A stretch of 5,438 bases of DNA, taken from NCBI GenBank assembly GCA_046759385.1, contig JBHICC010000082.1:1-5438 (forward strand), read 5' to 3'. Shown here one piece after another: positions 1 to 5,438 of this stretch (position 1 is its first letter; the number at the start of each line of letters is the position of its first letter). The position numbers and the translations under genes are program-made. The notes under the pieces are model-generated. The model worked only from the letters and a program-made list of their open reading frames with translations. It had not been told where the DNA came from and did no database searches. The stretch is from JBHICC01 sp046759385. Lineage in GTDB: Bacteria > Pseudomonadota > Gammaproteobacteria > Acidiferrobacterales > SPGG2.

Positions 1-639
1 TGCCTTGCCTTCGTGCTGGGCCGTCTGTCGGGCCATCAACTGTGCGGTCTGCGGCAGTCCAGCGAGATCGGCCTCGTCGGTGAGCACGAGCTCCCATGCC
101 TGGGTGGCATCCAACACATTGTCTTGAAAACGATTGCTCAGACTTGCAAGTTGCTTTTGGATTTCCTTGAAACGCTGCTTGCGTGCACCGTCGAGCTGGG
201 CACCGTTTAGGCGAAAATCGCGCAATGCATTGTCGAGGATTTTCCTCTGCGGTGGCTCGAAGCCATTGGATTGTGCCGCCTCGGCGATTTTCTTGAGGCA
301 GCGATAGAGTCGCTCGTCCTGAGCAAGCTCCGTGCGATACTCGCTGATCCATGTTTGACCATCATTGAAAACCTGGCGCAGTGCCGGCGTGTTTCTCACC
401 GCATTGAGATGAGAGGCAGGCGACCACATTCGGCTCAAGCGTTCGTCCATGTCTTCGAGAGGCTGCACAAAGTTGTCCCACGTTGGACTAGAGATCTTAA
501 GTAGCTGCTCACGCGCCGCGCGGTTCTCCGACAGTACACAACCAAGAGCGGGGAGCACGTGCTCAGCGCGGATCGCGCTGAACCGCGGCAGGCCAGAGAG
601 ATCAAGCAATGGGTTCGCCTGGTCGTCGGCGCCTTGCAT
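1..639 (-). CDS. prlC: Oligopeptidase A (M3 metallopeptidase), N-terminal part, cut by window edge
   Basis: Cytoplasmic zinc metallopeptidase of family M3 (OpdA/PrlC), which degrades short peptides, including cleaved signal peptides. The leftward frame is open for 213 codons and runs off the left edge; the family is about 680 residues, so only the helical N-terminal third is visible and the catalytic HEXXH motif lies outside. Recognised by close resemblance to E. coli PrlC: NPLL (residues 9-12), LPRFSAI (17-23), PTWDNFVQPLEDMDERL (52-68), SPASHLNAV (73-81), DNALRDFRLNG (136-146) and NVLDAT (174-179). The start was taken as ATG at 639, with a weak GGA five bases upstream. An in-frame GTG at 681-679 would add 14 codons but would overlap the putative -10 of this gene, and an in-frame TAG lies just upstream of it. 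The gene is divergent from gor. Family assignment is firm; the exact start is not. Confidence 0.93.
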   Translation of the reverse strand, partial: MQGADDQANPLLDLSGLPRFSAIRAEHVLPALGCVLSENRAAREQLLKISSPTWDNFVQPLEDMDERLSRMWSPASHLNAVRNTPALRQVFNDGQTWISEYRTELAQDERLYRCLKKIAEAAQSNGFEPPQRKILDNALRDFRLNGAQLDGARKQRFKEIQKQLASLSNRFQDNVLDATQAWELVLTDEADLAGLPQTAQLMARQTAQHEGKA

Positions 640-671
640 CAACGTCCACAATAACCGGCAACGGGCCGCAT

Positions 672-680
672 AATCTAGCA
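672..680 (-). promoter_or_regulatory. Putative extended -10 promoter for prlC
   Basis: Read leftward, the motif is TGCTAGATT, that is TG-n-TAGATT, four of six matches to the -10 consensus plus the extended TG. Transcription would begin near 665, leaving about 25 nt before the ATG at 639. The region where a -35 box should be (695-700) is a poor match. The call rests only on motif and placement in the divergent gap. Confidence 0.35.
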
Positions 681-685
681 CGTCC

Positions 686-694
686 TGCTAAAAT
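686..694 (+). promoter_or_regulatory. Putative extended -10 promoter for the gor operon
   Basis: The motif TGCTAAAAT is TG-n-TAAAAT, five of six matches to the -10 consensus plus the extended TG. Transcription would begin near 701, giving a leader of about 43 nt to the gor ATG. No recognisable -35 hexamer is present at 666-671. It lies only 5 bp from the oppositely directed motif at 672-680. I see no clear OxyR-type site, but the degenerate OxyR consensus cannot be excluded by eye. Confidence 0.4.
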
Positions 695-743
695 TCAGTA
701 CACACTAGGCGGGCGTGTTCCAATCCTTAAAGACCAGCGATCG

Positions 744-2096
744 ATGGCCAAGCATTATGACTTACTCGTGATCGGCGGTGGCAGCGGCGGCATCGCGGCC
801 GTGCGGCGCGCGGCAGGCTATGGCGCCAAGACCGTCGTCATCGAGGCTGGCCGCATCGGCGGCACCTGTGTTAATCGCGGGTGTGTGCCAAAAAAAGTCA
901 TGTGGAACACCTCACTTATCGCCGAGATCCTTCACGACGCAGGTGATTACGGATTTGACGTCAAACTGGGACGTTTCGACTGGTCAACGATCAAAGAGGC
1001 GCGCGATGCCTACATCAGCCGACTTAACAGGATTTACCATCGTGGGCTCGACAGCTCCGGTGTCGACGAAGTCACTGCCATGGCAGCATTCCGCGATGAG
1101 CGTACGGTGGTCGCCGACGGTAGTGAATTCACGGCTGAACATATCTTGATCGCCACCGGATCGGTGCCCGAAGTGCCCGCCGTACCCGGCGCAGAGCACG
1201 GTATTACGAGTGATGGCTTCTTCAAGCTGCAGGTGCAACCGCAGCGTGTGATGATCATCGGTGCCGGTTATATCGCCGTCGAGTTTGCTGGTCTGCTAAA
1301 TGCACTGGGCTCGGAGGTATTCTTGCTGTTGCGCAAAGAGGTGTTTCTGCGGCGGTTCGAAACCACACTGCGTGAAACCCTCATGGATGAAATGCAAAGG
1401 GCCGGCGTGCATATCCTATCGTGCCGGGAGGGCGAGCGCCTCGAGCGGGACAGCGACGGCACGTTGAGCGTTCACACCAACGAGGGTGTGGCGGTCGCAG
1501 GGCTCGACAGCGTGATTTGGGCCATCGGCCGTCGCGCCAATACCGCTGCGCTTCAGCTCGATCGGACAGGTGTCGAGGTCAACGGGACCGGCGATATTCG
1601 CGTTGACCGCTATCAGAACACAAATGTGGCCGGGATCTACGCGCTCGGTGATGTCACTGGCGAATGGATGTTAACGCCTGTAGCGATTGCCGCTGGACGG
1701 CGGCTCGCGGATCGGCTGTTTGGCGGTCAGGCCGACGCCAGGCTGGAGTACGAAAACATACCCACGGTCATCTTTAGCCATCCGCCGCTCGCAACCGTCG
1801 GATTGACTGAGGATGAGGCGAAGCAGCGCTTTGGGCAGAGCGAGGTAAAGGTCTATCAGACCCGTTTCACCAACATGTTCCACGCCGTGACACAACGCAA
1901 GCATGCCACGGTGATGAAGCTAGTAACGATAGGCGACAAAGAAAAGATCGTCGGCTGTCATATCATCGGTGCGCAGGCAGACGAGATGATTCAGGGCTTT
2001 GCGGTGGCCATCAAGATGGGTGCGACGAAAAAAGACTTTGACAATACCGTGGCGATTCATCCGACGAGTGCCGAAGAAATGGTGCTCATGAGATAA
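744..2096 (+). CDS. gor: Glutathione reductase (NADPH)
   Basis: Cytoplasmic flavoenzyme that reduces glutathione disulfide to two GSH using NADPH. The product is 450 residues, the same length as E. coli Gor. In order: the FAD dinucleotide-binding motif GGGSGG (11-16); redox-active disulfide C42/C47 in GGTCVNRGCVPKK (39-51); NADPH-binding Rossmann motif GAGYIAVE (173-180); R197, K198 and R203 of the 2'-phosphate-binding loop, which specify NADPH over NADH; a second FAD segment around YALGDVTG; and the catalytic H439/E444 in HPTSAEE near the C-terminus, at the E. coli numbering. Start ATG 744 was chosen because MAKHYDLLVIGGG aligns with the E. coli N-terminus. The same frame is open back to an ATG at 609, but that would add 45 unrelated residues and overlap prlC. 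No strong Shine-Dalgarno is visible. It is the first gene of a probable four-gene operon. Confidence 0.97.
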   Translation: MAKHYDLLVIGGGSGGIAAVRRAAGYGAKTVVIEAGRIGGTCVNRGCVPKKVMWNTSLIAEILHDAGDYGFDVKLGRFDWSTIKEARDAYISRLNRIYHRGLDSSGVDEVTAMAAFRDERTVVADGSEFTAEHILIATGSVPEVPAVPGAEHGITSDGFFKLQVQPQRVMIIGAGYIAVEFAGLLNALGSEVFLLLRKEVFLRRFETTLRETLMDEMQRAGVHILSCREGERLERDSDGTLSVHTNEGVAVAGLDSVIWAIGRRANTAALQLDRTGVEVNGTGDIRVDRYQNTNVAGIYALGDVTGEWMLTPVAIAAGRRLADRLFGGQADARLEYENIPTVIFSHPPLATVGLTEDEAKQRFGQSEVKVYQTRFTNMFHAVTQRKHATVMKLVTIGDKEKIVGCHIIGAQADEMIQGFAVAIKMGATKKDFDNTVAIHPTSAEEMVLMR

Positions 2097-2103
2097 GACC
2101 TGG

Positions 2104-2631
2104 ATGGCCGTTCGCCCGTACAAGCGCACTACTCCAAGGGTTGCGGCATCTGCGTATGTCGACGAGAGTGCGGCTGTGATCGGTGATGTAGTTATCGGCG
2201 AAGACAGCTCGATCTGGCCGATGTGCTCCGTGCGTGGCGATACCAACTTCATTCGTATGGGGGTACGTAGCAACCTGCAAGACGGAAGCGTGGTTCACGT
2301 GTCACATCGTTACCCAGCGGCACCGGAAGGGTATCCCGTGATCATCGGCGCGGACGTCACGATCGGTCACCACGTGTTGGTACACGGATGCACCATTGAG
2401 GACCGCGTGCTGATCGGAATGGGGTCGACCCTGATGGACGGCGCATTGATTCACTCAGAAGTGCTGCTCGCCGCTGGTAGTCTGATAGCAGAAGGGCAAG
2501 AGCTCGAAGGCGGTTACCTCTGGATGGGACGTCCGGCCAAGAAGATTCGTCCGATTACTGAGGAAGAGCGGGGCTGGTTTACCTACGTTGCCAGGCACTA
2601 TGTCGAGCTAAAAAACGACTACCTGGGTTAG
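2104..2631 (+). CDS. Gamma-class carbonic anhydrase family protein (YrdA-like)
   Basis: A 175-residue left-handed beta-helix (hexapeptide repeat) protein of the gamma carbonic anhydrase/YrdA/CaiE group. Imperfect hexapeptide repeats span about residues 15-135 and a short C-terminal helix follows (about 147-172). Residues matching those used in gamma carbonic anhydrases are R44 (in RGD), Q59 and D60 (in NLQDG), and the three metal-ligand histidines H65, H89 and H94 (in VVHVSH and GHHVLVHGC). A metal site at the trimer interface is therefore likely. Many YrdA-type relatives keep these residues without demonstrated CO2 hydration, so activity is an inference. It starts 7 nt after the gor stop with no good ribosome site of its own, which suggests translational coupling. 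The strongest likeness I recall is to E. coli YrdA, for example the GMGS..(L/M)DGA segment and the KKIRPITEEE stretch. Confidence 0.9.
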   Translation: MAVRPYKRTTPRVAASAYVDESAAVIGDVVIGEDSSIWPMCSVRGDTNFIRMGVRSNLQDGSVVHVSHRYPAAPEGYPVIIGADVTIGHHVLVHGCTIEDRVLIGMGSTLMDGALIHSEVLLAAGSLIAEGQELEGGYLWMGRPAKKIRPITEEERGWFTYVARHYVELKNDYLG

Positions 2632-2661
2632 CGCCCGCTACCACCGGCGAGCAGTCGAACG

Positions 2662-2667
2662 AGAGGA
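2662..2667 (+). promoter_or_regulatory. Ribosome binding site of the SRPBCC gene
   Basis: AGAGGA lies four bases before the ATG at 2672. It is the clearest Shine-Dalgarno on the rightward strand in this window, and it fixes that start. Confidence 0.7.
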
Positions 2668-2671
2668 AACG

Positions 2672-3124
2672 ATGGAAAATTTCCGCATGACGCTGAAGTT
2701 TAATGCCCCGGTAGACAGGCTCTACGACGCCATCGCAAGGCGAGGTCTAGAATGGTGGAGCACCGTCGGTACCGTCAGCACGAAGGTCGGGGAAGTCTGT
2801 GAGTTTCGATTTCCCAAGGCCGATTTCTTTGCCAAATTCGAGGTTACTGAACTCTCACCCAATCAGGCCATCGAATGGCGCTGCGTTGGCTGCAAACATC
2901 CAGATAGTGCAGGTCACAAGAATCCTCAGGACTGGGTTGAGACGCGCCTGCGGTTCGAACTTTTTGCGGGCCTGGAAGACACTACAGAGCTTCGTTTCGA
3001 GCATGTCGGGTTGAGCCCGGCACTTGAATGCTACGATTCATGTGCCACGATCTGGCCCCACTACCTCAACAAGAGCCTGCGCGCGCTGGTTGAAGGCGGT
3101 ACGCCTAAACCGTACGCAGACTGA
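2672..3124 (+). CDS. SRPBCC (START/AHSA1-like) domain protein, function unknown
   Basis: A 150-residue soluble protein with no signal peptide or membrane segment. The pattern fits the SRPBCC helix-grip fold: an N-terminal strand with NAPVDRLYDAI (11-21), a tryptophan-rich WW (28-29), a middle block of strands including FRFPKADFFAKFEV (45-58) and IEWRCVG (67-73), then TELRFEHVGL and a long C-terminal helix ending in LNKSLRALVEGG. This resembles the AHSA1 and polyketide cyclase-like members of the superfamily, which bind hydrophobic ligands or protein partners. Cysteines at 43, 71, 74 and two near 120-123, together with H76 in CVGCKH, are more than I would expect in such a protein. It lies 40 nt after the gamma carbonic anhydrase gene and 23 nt before the cyclotransferase gene, so it is probably co-transcribed with gor. 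The substrate is unknown; I do not assign a specific function. Confidence 0.82.
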   Translation: MENFRMTLKFNAPVDRLYDAIARRGLEWWSTVGTVSTKVGEVCEFRFPKADFFAKFEVTELSPNQAIEWRCVGCKHPDSAGHKNPQDWVETRLRFELFAGLEDTTELRFEHVGLSPALECYDSCATIWPHYLNKSLRALVEGGTPKPYAD

Positions 3125-3147
3125 TCGCTCTAAGTCGAGCCGCAATA

Positions 3148-3936
3148 TTGCTCCCGCACGCGAAGCCGCTGATAGCTGCAACCTTGCCACTGGTGTGGCT
3201 CCTGTGCGCCCTTTCCGCAGCTCAAACGGCCGAAGACCCAACGATCTATACATACAAGATCGTCAATACTTTTCCCCACGACCAAGCTGCGTTCACGCAG
3301 GGGCTCGCGTTTGACGACGGCTACTTGTTTGAGGGAACCGGCCTTTATGGACGATCAACGCTGCGCAAGGTAGAGCTGAAAAGTGGCAGGGTCGTGAAAC
3401 TCTATGATCTGCCAGCGCGCGTTTTTGGTGAAGGCGTAACGGTGTTCGGCGAGCACATTATTCAAATCACCTGGCGATCAAATGTCGCGTTCGTCTATGA
3501 CAAACGCAGCTTCAAACTGCGGCAAACCCTTACCTACCCGTCGGAAGGCTGGGGACTGACCCACGACGGAACATACTTGATCCTGAGTGACGGAACCGCG
3601 GTGCTGCGTTTTCTCGATCCGCGCACGTTTCGCGAAGTCGATCGTATCGAGGTGTTCGACAACAACGGGCCGGTGACGCGACTCAACGAGCTCGAGTACG
3701 CGCGCGGTCAAGTGCTAGCAAATGTCTGGGGGACAGACCGTATTGCACGTATTTCCCCTGCGACCGGGCGCGTGACCGCCTGGATAGACCTATCTGGACT
3801 CTTGAGTGATGAGGACCAGAGCGAAACCGTTGATGTCCTCAACGGCATAGCCTACGACGCCGAAGGCGACCGTTTGTTCGTCACCGGCAAACTCTGGCCC
3901 AAGCTCTTTGAGATCAAGCCGGTACTGCCGCAATGA
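3148..3936 (+). CDS. Glutaminyl-peptide cyclotransferase, exported (plant/bacterial type)
   Basis: Converts N-terminal glutamine of proteins or peptides to pyroglutamate with release of ammonia. It belongs to the five-bladed beta-propeller family known from papaya latex and Xanthomonas, unrelated to the animal zinc enzyme. The 262-residue product has an N-terminal hydrophobic stretch (about 8-25) after H4/K6, with likely cleavage after AQTA (25-28), so it should act in the periplasm or outside. Family motifs seen: FTQGL (49-53), EGTGLYG (62-68), EGWGLT (133-138), LNELEY (179-184), NVW (192-194), LNGIAYD (231-237) and TGKLWPKLFEI (246-256). The first codon is TTG at 3148, preceded only by a weak ribosome site. 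An in-frame stop at 3106 and the absence of an ATG or GTG upstream leave TTG the best choice; the later in-frame TTG (3184) or GTG (3193) would destroy the signal peptide. Confidence 0.9.
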   Translation: MLPHAKPLIAATLPLVWLLCALSAAQTAEDPTIYTYKIVNTFPHDQAAFTQGLAFDDGYLFEGTGLYGRSTLRKVELKSGRVVKLYDLPARVFGEGVTVFGEHIIQITWRSNVAFVYDKRSFKLRQTLTYPSEGWGLTHDGTYLILSDGTAVLRFLDPRTFREVDRIEVFDNNGPVTRLNELEYARGQVLANVWGTDRIARISPATGRVTAWIDLSGLLSDEDQSETVDVLNGIAYDAEGDRLFVTGKLWPKLFEIKPVLPQ

Positions 3937-3942
3937 ACACGC

Positions 3943-3965
3943 GGCGAGCCAGTTAGCTGGCCGCC
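3943..3965. terminator. Possible bidirectional terminator hairpin
   Basis: A GC-rich inverted repeat sits between the convergent cyclotransferase and msrA genes. GGCG (3943-3946) and GCCAG (3948-3952) pair with CTGGC (3957-3961) and CGCC (3962-3965), with one bulged A at 3947 and the loop TTAG. It touches the msrA stop codon. There is no T tract on either side, so it is not a classical intrinsic terminator. It may act as a 3' end stabiliser or a weak terminator for both transcripts. Confidence 0.45.
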
Positions 3966-4450
3966 TAACGTTGCTGCAGCTCGGTGGTGCAGCTTGTTAG
4001 TCCGCGTTTCTCAAAGTACTGCTGGTGATAATCCTCGGCGTGGTAGAACTGTCCTGCCGGCTCGATCTGGGTCACGACCGGCTTCTTATACTGACCGCTC
4101 TTGTCTAGCTTTTCCTTGGAGGCAAGCGCTGCGGCTTTCTGTTCCTCATCGTGATAAAAAATAACAGAGCGGTATTGCCTACCGATATCGGGCCCTTGCC
4201 GGTTGCGCTGGGTAGGGTCATGGCAGTTCCAGAAAACATCGAGTAGCTGCTCATAGCCAACCCCTGCCGGATCAAACTCCACACGCACGACTTCCGCATG
4301 TCCCGTCTGATCCGTACAGACTTCTTTATAGCTCGGATCCTTGGTGTTCCCTCCGGAGTAGCCGACGTTGGTCCCGGTTACACCCTCTATTTGACGAAAA
4401 GCGGCCTCCACCCCCCAGAAGCACCCGGCGCCAAACGTTGCCTTTGCCAT
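3965..4450 (-). CDS. msrA: Peptide methionine sulfoxide reductase A
   Basis: Reduces the S epimer of methionine sulfoxide in proteins and free methionine, using thioredoxin as electron donor. The 161-residue product is a compact single-domain MsrA. The catalytic C10 is in GCFWG (9-13); GYSGG (30-34), GHAEVV with the conserved glutamate E53 (50-55) and HDPTQRNRQGPDIGRQYRS (77-95) are the other signature blocks. C154, near the C-terminus in TSCTTE, is the likely resolving cysteine; C45 and C76 are also present. It lacks the long N-terminal extension of E. coli MsrA and has no signal peptide, so it is cytoplasmic. A good ribosome site, GAGGGG at 4464-4459, lies 8 nt before the ATG. It follows the rhodanese gene by 56 nt on the same strand with no clear terminator between, so the two are probably co-transcribed. 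Confidence 0.96.
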   Translation of the reverse strand: MAKATFGAGCFWGVEAAFRQIEGVTGTNVGYSGGNTKDPSYKEVCTDQTGHAEVVRVEFDPAGVGYEQLLDVFWNCHDPTQRNRQGPDIGRQYRSVIFYHDEEQKAAALASKEKLDKSGQYKKPVVTQIEPAGQFYHAEDYHQQYFEKRGLTSCTTELQQR

Positions 4451-4506
4451 TGCTTCATCCCCTCGCGTTTATCATTACAACAAATAGGCGAACCGAGACA
4501 TGTATG

Positions 4507-4920
4507 TCACGGCCGTTCCATGGGAAGTCCCCGTGCACGCCAGGCGTACATGTCGCCCTCGAGGTGGCGCACCACGCTGAAACCGGCGTTGCGCAGCACC
4601 GACTCGGCAAAACCGGCACGCGGGCCGCGCTCACAGTAAACAACGACCTCGCGACTCTTTGCATCAGCGATTTCACTCATTCGGTATGGTAACTCCATGT
4701 GTGGGATGTTGAGCGCTTGCGGGACATAACCAGATTGGTACTCGGCGGGCGTACGCACATCAAGTATTAATGGCGCCCGCCCCTGCTCCAGTTTTTCCAA
4801 CAACGCCGCCTGTGTGATTATGGGCGGCACCTCGCTCGCGATGGCGAGTCCAAGCGCGCCAAGTAACACCATAAAGCCCGATACACTGAGGATTCGTCCA
4901 CCTATGTGTGCACGCTTCAT
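4507..4920 (-). CDS. Exported single-domain rhodanese-like sulfurtransferase
   Basis: A 137-residue rhodanese domain behind a signal peptide. MKRAHIGGR gives the positive n-region, residues 10-28 are hydrophobic, and AIAS (26-29) is a plausible signal peptidase I site, so the protein should be periplasmic (or membrane-tethered if uncleaved). The domain shows LDVRTPAEYQSGYVPQALNIP (53-73), the CH2A-like block typical of the fold, and the active-site loop C96-E-R-G-P-R101-A, with C96 expected to carry the persulfide and R101 to contact substrate. GFAESVLRNAGF (103-114) and HLEGDMYAW (119-127) match the C-terminal half. Start ATG 4920 is set by the strong Shine-Dalgarno at 4932-4927; the frame is open to 5073, but those extra codons cover the promoter and precede a perfect signal peptide. 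Probably the first gene of a two-gene unit with msrA. Physiological sulfur donor and acceptor are unknown. Confidence 0.92.
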   Translation of the reverse strand: MKRAHIGGRILSVSGFMVLLGALGLAIASEVPPIITQAALLEKLEQGRAPLILDVRTPAEYQSGYVPQALNIPHMELPYRMSEIADAKSREVVVYCERGPRAGFAESVLRNAGFSVVRHLEGDMYAWRARGLPMERP

Positions 4921-4926
4921 TGGGAT

Positions 4927-4932
4927 TCCTCC
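4927..4932 (-). promoter_or_regulatory. Strong ribosome binding site of the rhodanese gene
   Basis: Read leftward it is GGAGGA, with a 6-nt spacer to the ATG at 4920. It decides the start against longer in-frame alternatives. Confidence 0.8.
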
Positions 4933-4979
4933 ACCTACCATCCGAGATCGACTGTACCAGCGGTGTCGTGTGACGTGGC

Positions 4980-4988
4980 AGTATAGCA
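4980..4988 (-). promoter_or_regulatory. Extended -10 promoter of the rhodanese-msrA unit
   Basis: Read leftward it is TGCTATACT: a TG-n extension plus TATACT, five of six matches to the consensus -10. Transcription would start near 4973, giving a leader of about 50 nt to the rhodanese ATG. The expected -35 position (about 5003-5008) is a C/G tract with no good match, as is tolerated by extended -10 promoters or with activator-dependent ones. Confidence 0.55.
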
Positions 4989-4997
4989 CCATCGCCG

Positions 4998-5015
4998 CAC
5001 ACGTCCCCCCGTGTG
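4998..5015. repeat. Inverted repeat over the -35 region, possible operator
   Basis: A perfect 6-bp inverted repeat, CACACG (4998-5003) and CGTGTG (5010-5015), is separated by TCCCCC. It covers the place where a -35 box of the leftward promoter would lie. A third CGTGTG is at 4967-4972, next to the predicted start of transcription. It may be a regulator site; a short chance repeat in GC-rich DNA is the alternative. Confidence 0.35.
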
Positions 5016-5109
5016 GTTCACTATCCGCCACAAAATCTGGGGTTACGGCGAGAATGGTGAGTGAGACGATCAAAGTAAAACGGTAACGCGATGGACTTAA
5101 GCCTAAGCG

Positions 5110-5438
5110 CTAAAAGTCAGCGTCAGTCTTGAGCTTGTTGTCCCTCGCGTGCCGTGTCAGCGCAAGTTGAATCAATCTATCGATCAGCTCGGCATAGCCG
5201 ATGCCACTTGCTTCCCACAGCTTTGGATACATGCTGATCTTAGTAAAGCCTGGGATCGAGTTGAGCTCGTTGACGTAGACCTCGTCGTCAACAGTGACAA
5301 AAAAGTCGACCCGCGCCATTCCTTCACAGCACAGAGTCGTGAACGCCTTGATCGCCAGCTCTTGGACCTGTCTAACAACGCCTGCCGGCAAGTCAGCGGG
5401 AATGATGAGCTCGGCACCATGATCATCGATGTACTTCG
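5110..5438 (-). CDS. ddlA: D-alanine--D-alanine ligase (DdlA-type), C-terminal part, cut by window edge
   Basis: ATP-grasp enzyme that joins two D-alanines for peptidoglycan precursor synthesis in the cytoplasm. Only the last 108 residues are visible; the frame enters from the right edge and ends at TAG 5112-5110. The fragment holds KYIDDHGAELIIPADLP at its start, then MARVDFF and YVNELNSIPGFT. D44, E57 and N59 of the fragment match the Mg-binding triad of Ddl enzymes with the right spacing (13 and 2). The tail SMYPKLWEASGIGY and RHARDNKLKT resembles E. coli DdlA much more than DdlB, whose tail differs after NEINTSPG. Full-length DdlA is about 360 residues, so roughly 70% lies outside. No cell-division or mur gene is visible beside it, which fits a stand-alone ddlA locus. 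No clear terminator follows the stop. Confidence 0.94.
   Translation of the reverse strand, partial: KYIDDHGAELIIPADLPAGVVRQVQELAIKAFTTLCCEGMARVDFFVTVDDEVYVNELNSIPGFTKISMYPKLWEASGIGYAELIDRLIQLALTRHARDNKLKTDADF

Noticed and set aside
13..673. Rightward small reading frames over the left end (for example 13-210, 271-504 and 449-673)
   Set aside because: They are antisense to the oligopeptidase A coding frame, which is open throughout and matches the family closely; none resembles a known protein.
609..743. In-frame 45-codon N-terminal extension of glutathione reductase from ATG 609
   Set aside because: The extra residues resemble no part of the family, overlap the divergent prlC start and span its promoter gap; ATG 744 matches the known N-terminus.
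2629..2640. Inverted repeat TAGCG-CC-CGCTA at the end of the gamma carbonic anhydrase gene
   Set aside because: The stem is only four pairs with a usable loop and no T tract follows, so it is not convincing as a terminator.
4921..5073. Longer rhodanese reading frame starting at 5073
   Set aside because: It would bury the signal peptide inside the protein and run through the promoter; the strong GGAGGA site before 4920 marks the real start.
4921..5109. Possible small gene in the gap between the ddlA stop and the rhodanese start
   Set aside because: Frames here have no recognisable protein or ribosome site; the gap is better explained by the promoter and its flanking repeat.
5086..5112. CTTAAGCCTAAG palindrome-like stretch just after the ddlA stop
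   Set aside because: It is short and AT-rich with no following T tract in the ddlA direction; I could not support a terminator.
1..5438. A mobile element, defence system or other undescribed system
   Set aside because: All eight coding regions belong to known families with intact motifs; no integrase, transposase, toxin pair, nuclease, direct repeat array or anomalous composition is visible.

Overview
The window reads as ordinary chromosomal DNA of a gammaproteobacterium. By eye it is moderately GC-rich, genes are tightly packed, and oligopeptidase A, glutathione reductase, MsrA and the DdlA-type ligase all look most like gammaproteobacterial proteins. The pairing of an oligopeptidase A gene with a nearby gor also recalls the E. 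coli prlC/gor neighbourhood, although rlmJ, which lies between them in E. coli, is absent here. I see no transposase, integrase, CRISPR array, tRNA, rRNA or phage gene.

Left part (1-743): the N-terminal 213 codons of oligopeptidase A run leftward off the window edge. They are divergent from gor across about 100 bp that holds two back-to-back extended -10-like motifs. Centre (744-3936): four rightward genes follow with short gaps of 7, 40 and 23 nt, and so probably form one operon. They encode glutathione reductase, a gamma-class carbonic anhydrase-family protein, an SRPBCC/AHSA1-like protein of unknown role, and an exported glutaminyl-peptide cyclotransferase that probably starts at TTG. A small hairpin at 3943-3965 separates this set from the convergent msrA.

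Right part (3965-5438): three leftward genes are present. The DdlA-type D-Ala-D-Ala ligase enters from the right edge with only its last 108 residues visible. After 189 nt, which carries a good extended -10 promoter, come an exported single-domain rhodanese and then msrA; the last two are 56 nt apart and probably co-transcribed.

The common thread is thiol and protein maintenance. Gor keeps glutathione reduced, MsrA repairs oxidised methionine, the exported rhodanese would handle sulfane sulfur outside the cytoplasm, the cyclotransferase caps N-termini of exported proteins, and OpdA degrades peptides. This grouping is an inference from position only. All the families are known and I found no convincing undescribed system. 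The most useful leads are the promoter architectures, the exported rhodanese-MsrA pairing, and the uncharacterised cysteine-containing SRPBCC protein inside the gor operon.
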